The position numbers and the translations under genes were made by a program. A stretch of DNA of 64,000 nucleotides from Candidatus Hydrogenedentota bacterium (GTDB lineage: Bacteria > Hydrogenedentota > Hydrogenedentia > Hydrogenedentales > JAEUWI01), in assembly GCA_016791475.1 (NCBI GenBank), contig JAEUWI010000045.1:1-64000 (forward strand), given 5' to 3'. Shown one piece after another: positions 62,152 through 64,000 of the stretch. The notes beneath the pieces were generated by a model, which was not told the DNA's origin, searched no databases, and was given only the letters and a program-made list of their open reading frames with translations. Position 1 is the stretch's first letter. Every line of letters begins with the position of its first letter.

Positions 62152-62396
62152 GAGGGAAGTCACCCAATCACAGCCGGGACGACTGTGCCAGATTCTCGCG
62201 TCGATATTGCTTGATCTTGCGCCAAACCCCATCTGATTCTTGAATTCTCGACGCGGGAGGTTTATCGTAGATCCGGTAGTCCTTTCGGGGGACTGCATGG
62301 GTACGCTTCGCGTGCTTGCGGCCAGGGCTATCTCCATCGGCGAACGGGTGAACCGTGTCCGCCGATACTATCGCCAACCACGTGGGAGAGCACGCC
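62152..62396. other. Intergenic stretch upstream of trpB, possible coding remnant on the minus strand
   Basis: No intact gene is seen. The minus-strand frame from about 62320 down to 62168 reads protein-like text (RTHAVPRKDYRIYDKPP, then RIQESDGVWRKIKQY and a stop) without a plausible start, so it may be the tail of a lost gene carried at the edge of the insertion. Confidence in that is low. Confidence 0.35.
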
Positions 62397-63596
62397 ATGA
62401 CCATGCACGCACAGGAAATGCCGGATAAAGAGGGGTTTTTCGGGGAATACGGGGGGCAGTTTGTTCCGCCGGAATTGAAGCGGGTCATGGATGAGATCAA
62501 TGACGCGTATGACGCGGTGACGGCAACGGTGGCATTTCAGGAGGAGCTCGCGGATCTGTATGCGGATTATGTGGGTCGACCGAGTCCGCTTTATTTTGCG
62601 CGGCGCTTGACGGACAAGATCGGGGGGGCGCGGATCTTTCTGAAGCGGGAGGATCTGAACCACACGGGCGCACACAAGATTAACCACTGTCTGGGCGAGG
62701 CCCTGCTGGCGAAGCACATGGGCAAGACGAAGGTGCTGGCGGAGACGGGCGCGGGGCAGCATGGGGTGGCGCTGGCGACGGCGTGCGCGCTGGTGGGGAT
62801 TCCGTGTGAGATTCACATGGGCGAGATCGACATTGCGAAGGAGCACCCGAACGTCACGAAGATGAAGATCCTGGGCTGTACGCTGGTGCCGGTGACGCGG
62901 GGCACGCGGACGCTGAAGGATGCGGTGGACAGCGCTTTTGACGAGTATTTGAAGGATCCGGAGCACTTCTTTTATGCGATTGGCTCTGTGGTGGGCCCCC
63001 ACCCCTTCCCGAAGATGGTGCGGGATTTTCAGAGCATCGTGGGCCGGGAAGCGCGCACGCAGTTTCTGTCGCGTGAGCATTGCCTGCCGGATTATGTGAT
63101 GGCGTGCGTGGGCGGCGGCTCGAACGCCATCGGGCTGTTCACGGCGTTTCTCGATGACGCTTCGGTCGCGATGATCGGCGTGGAGCCGGCGGGGCGTGGC
63201 CTGGAGACGCCCGATCATGCGGCGACGCTGACGAAGGGGAGCAAGGGGGTGCTTCATGGTTTCCGCTGCTACAACCTGCAGGACGAAGCGGGCGAGCCGC
63301 TGCCGGTGTATTCCATTGCGTCGGGTCTCGATTATCCGGGCACGGGTCCGCAGCACTGTCACCTCAAGGATATTGGACGGGCGGAATATGTGGCGGTGGA
63401 CGATGCGGCCTGTCTGGACGCCTTCATGACGCTGTCGCGTCTGGAGGGGATCATCCCCGCTCTGGAGAGTGCCCATGCGGTGGCCTATGCGATGCAACTG
63501 GCCGCTACGCTGCCCCGGGAAAAATCGATCCTGATCAATCTTTCCGGACGTGGCGACAAGGACGCGGATTTCGTGGCGGATCACCTGGGTTTGTAG
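62397..63596 (+). CDS. trpB: Tryptophan synthase beta chain
   Basis: A 399-residue TrpB that condenses indole with serine to tryptophan. The PLP lysine is K94 in [16 protein letters not shown], followed by [14 protein letters not shown], the [17 protein letters not shown] region, the phosphate-binding GGGSNAIG loop and [10 protein letters not shown] near the end. The start at 62397 has GGGAGAG about 7 nt upstream. trpA and other trp genes are not adjacent: the next gene is a convergent sialidase-like gene, so trpB stands apart from an operon here. Confidence 0.95.
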   Translation: MTMHAQEMPDKEGFFGEYGGQFVPPELKRVMDEINDAYDAVTATVAFQEELADLYADYVGRPSPLYFARRLTDKIGGARIFLKREDLNHTGAHKINHCLGEALLAKHMGKTKVLAETGAGQHGVALATACALVGIPCEIHMGEIDIAKEHPNVTKMKILGCTLVPVTRGTRTLKDAVDSAFDEYLKDPEHFFYAIGSVVGPHPFPKMVRDFQSIVGREARTQFLSREHCLPDYVMACVGGGSNAIGLFTAFLDDASVAMIGVEPAGRGLETPDHAATLTKGSKGVLHGFRCYNLQDEAGEPLPVYSIASGLDYPGTGPQHCHLKDIGRAEYVAVDDAACLDAFMTLSRLEGIIPALESAHAVAYAMQLAATLPREKSILINLSGRGDKDADFVADHLGL

Positions 63597-63602
63597 CCCC
63601 GA

Positions 63603-64000
63603 TTACGGCGTCCATATTGTGGCGGCGATATGCTGCTGGGGGTGCTCTTCGGAGGCCCAGTAGTAGAGGGCGACGAGCTTGCCATCGGGGCGCTGGACGA
63701 GGCGCGGATAGCCCATGTCGGCCCAGCCGTCGGTGCTCTTGTAGGTGTCGCGCAGGATAAACTCCTCGCCCCAGGTCTTGCCATTGTCCGTACTGTATTT
63801 GCCGCACATTTTCTGTGTGTCGCGGTCGCCGTAGATGGTGCAGAGACTTCCATCGGCAAGCTTCACCGTGGCCGGCGGGTTGGAGCTTTCTGCAATTTTC
63901 TTGATGGTGCTGCGGTAACGCCAGGTCTTGCCGCCGTCTACCGAGAGGCTGGCCTCGATAGTACTTTCGAGGACGGTCTTGTCGATGTAAATCTTGCGAT
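63603..64000 (-). CDS. Sialidase/BNR-repeat protein, 5' part cut by the window edge
   Basis: The frame stays open from the window end (64000) to its stop at 63603, giving 132 residues of a C-terminal part. Two Asp-box (BNR) repeats are visible, SVDGGKTWRYRS and STDNGKTWGEE, followed by MGYPRLVQRPDGKLVALYYW. This matches the six-bladed sialidase-like propeller family that includes many exported exo-enzymes in PVC-type genomes. Catalytic residues and any signal peptide would lie beyond the window. Confidence 0.85.
   Translation of the reverse strand, partial: RKIYIDKTVLESTIEASLSVDGGKTWRYRSTIKKIAESSNPPATVKLADGSLCTIYGDRDTQKMCGKYSTDNGKTWGEEFILRDTYKSTDGWADMGYPRLVQRPDGKLVALYYWASEEHPQQHIAATIWTP

Overview
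The window is about 64 kb of high-GC chromosome (most coding stretches look 60-70% GC) from a Gram-negative, free-living, probably uncultured heterotroph. It has Tat and Sec signal peptides, lipoboxes, a BlaR1-type sensor, an FGly-type sulfatase, several large exported carbohydrate- or lipid-directed proteins, and many short intergenic tandem and inverted repeats. This mix is typical of PVC-like or Hydrogenedentota-like environmental genomes. That placement is inference only, because there is no rRNA in the window. No tRNA, rRNA, CRISPR array or complete insertion sequence was recognised.

Layout. 0.3-7.5 kb: NHL propeller protein, luciferase-like flavin oxidoreductase, VapBC-type pair, NupG-like permease, Tat-exported FAD oxidoreductase and a small exported protein. 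7.9-10.6 kb: ECF sigma factor overlapping a membrane serine hydrolase with an anti-sigma-like N-terminus. 11.1-16.2 kb: ppnP, then a BlaI repressor with two visible operators driving a giant M56 (BlaR1-like) sensor. 16.3-24.3 kb: SRPBCC protein, PadR regulator, then a housekeeping run tyrA-tmk-holB-ricT-tatD, a nested palindrome, a pabB-pabC fusion and a VapC remnant. 24.3-30.2 kb: GspE-like ATPase, a membrane protein with a histone-H1-like tail, SMUG-type uracil-DNA glycosylase, a 7TMR-DISM protein and larE. 30.3-43.9 kb: exported Mn-type SOD, SpoIIM-like protein, neutral ceramidase, Na/Pi cotransporter, threonine aldolase, a membrane-anchored protein, a ceramidase/acyltransferase fusion that looks catalytically dead, DJ-1 and a sugar isomerase-like protein. 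44-57 kb: an NrdD-like protein lacking its radical machinery, then a cluster of exported proteins (glycosidase-like, sulfatase, toroid-like, beta-helix) suited to polysaccharide use. 57.3-64 kb: CoA-disulfide reductase-rhodanese, sixA, acyl-CoA dehydrogenase, a two-gene RNA end-processing cassette, trpB and a truncated sialidase-like gene.

The most striking find is at 60.8-62.15 kb. A Pnkp-like 5'-polynucleotide kinase gene overlaps a gene for a Thg1-like 3'-5' RNA polymerase. The pair is lower in GC than its neighbours. It is bracketed by two copies of the last 93 bp of the acyl-CoA dehydrogenase gene, which differ at 9 positions, 8 of them silent. This looks like a transferable tRNA 5'-end repair cassette inserted at, and regenerating, the 3' end of a coding gene.

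A second theme is a set of 7- or 9-bp tandem arrays. Four of the five begin within 11 nt of a stop codon. Five inverted-repeat loci of a different kind lie in the gaps between genes.
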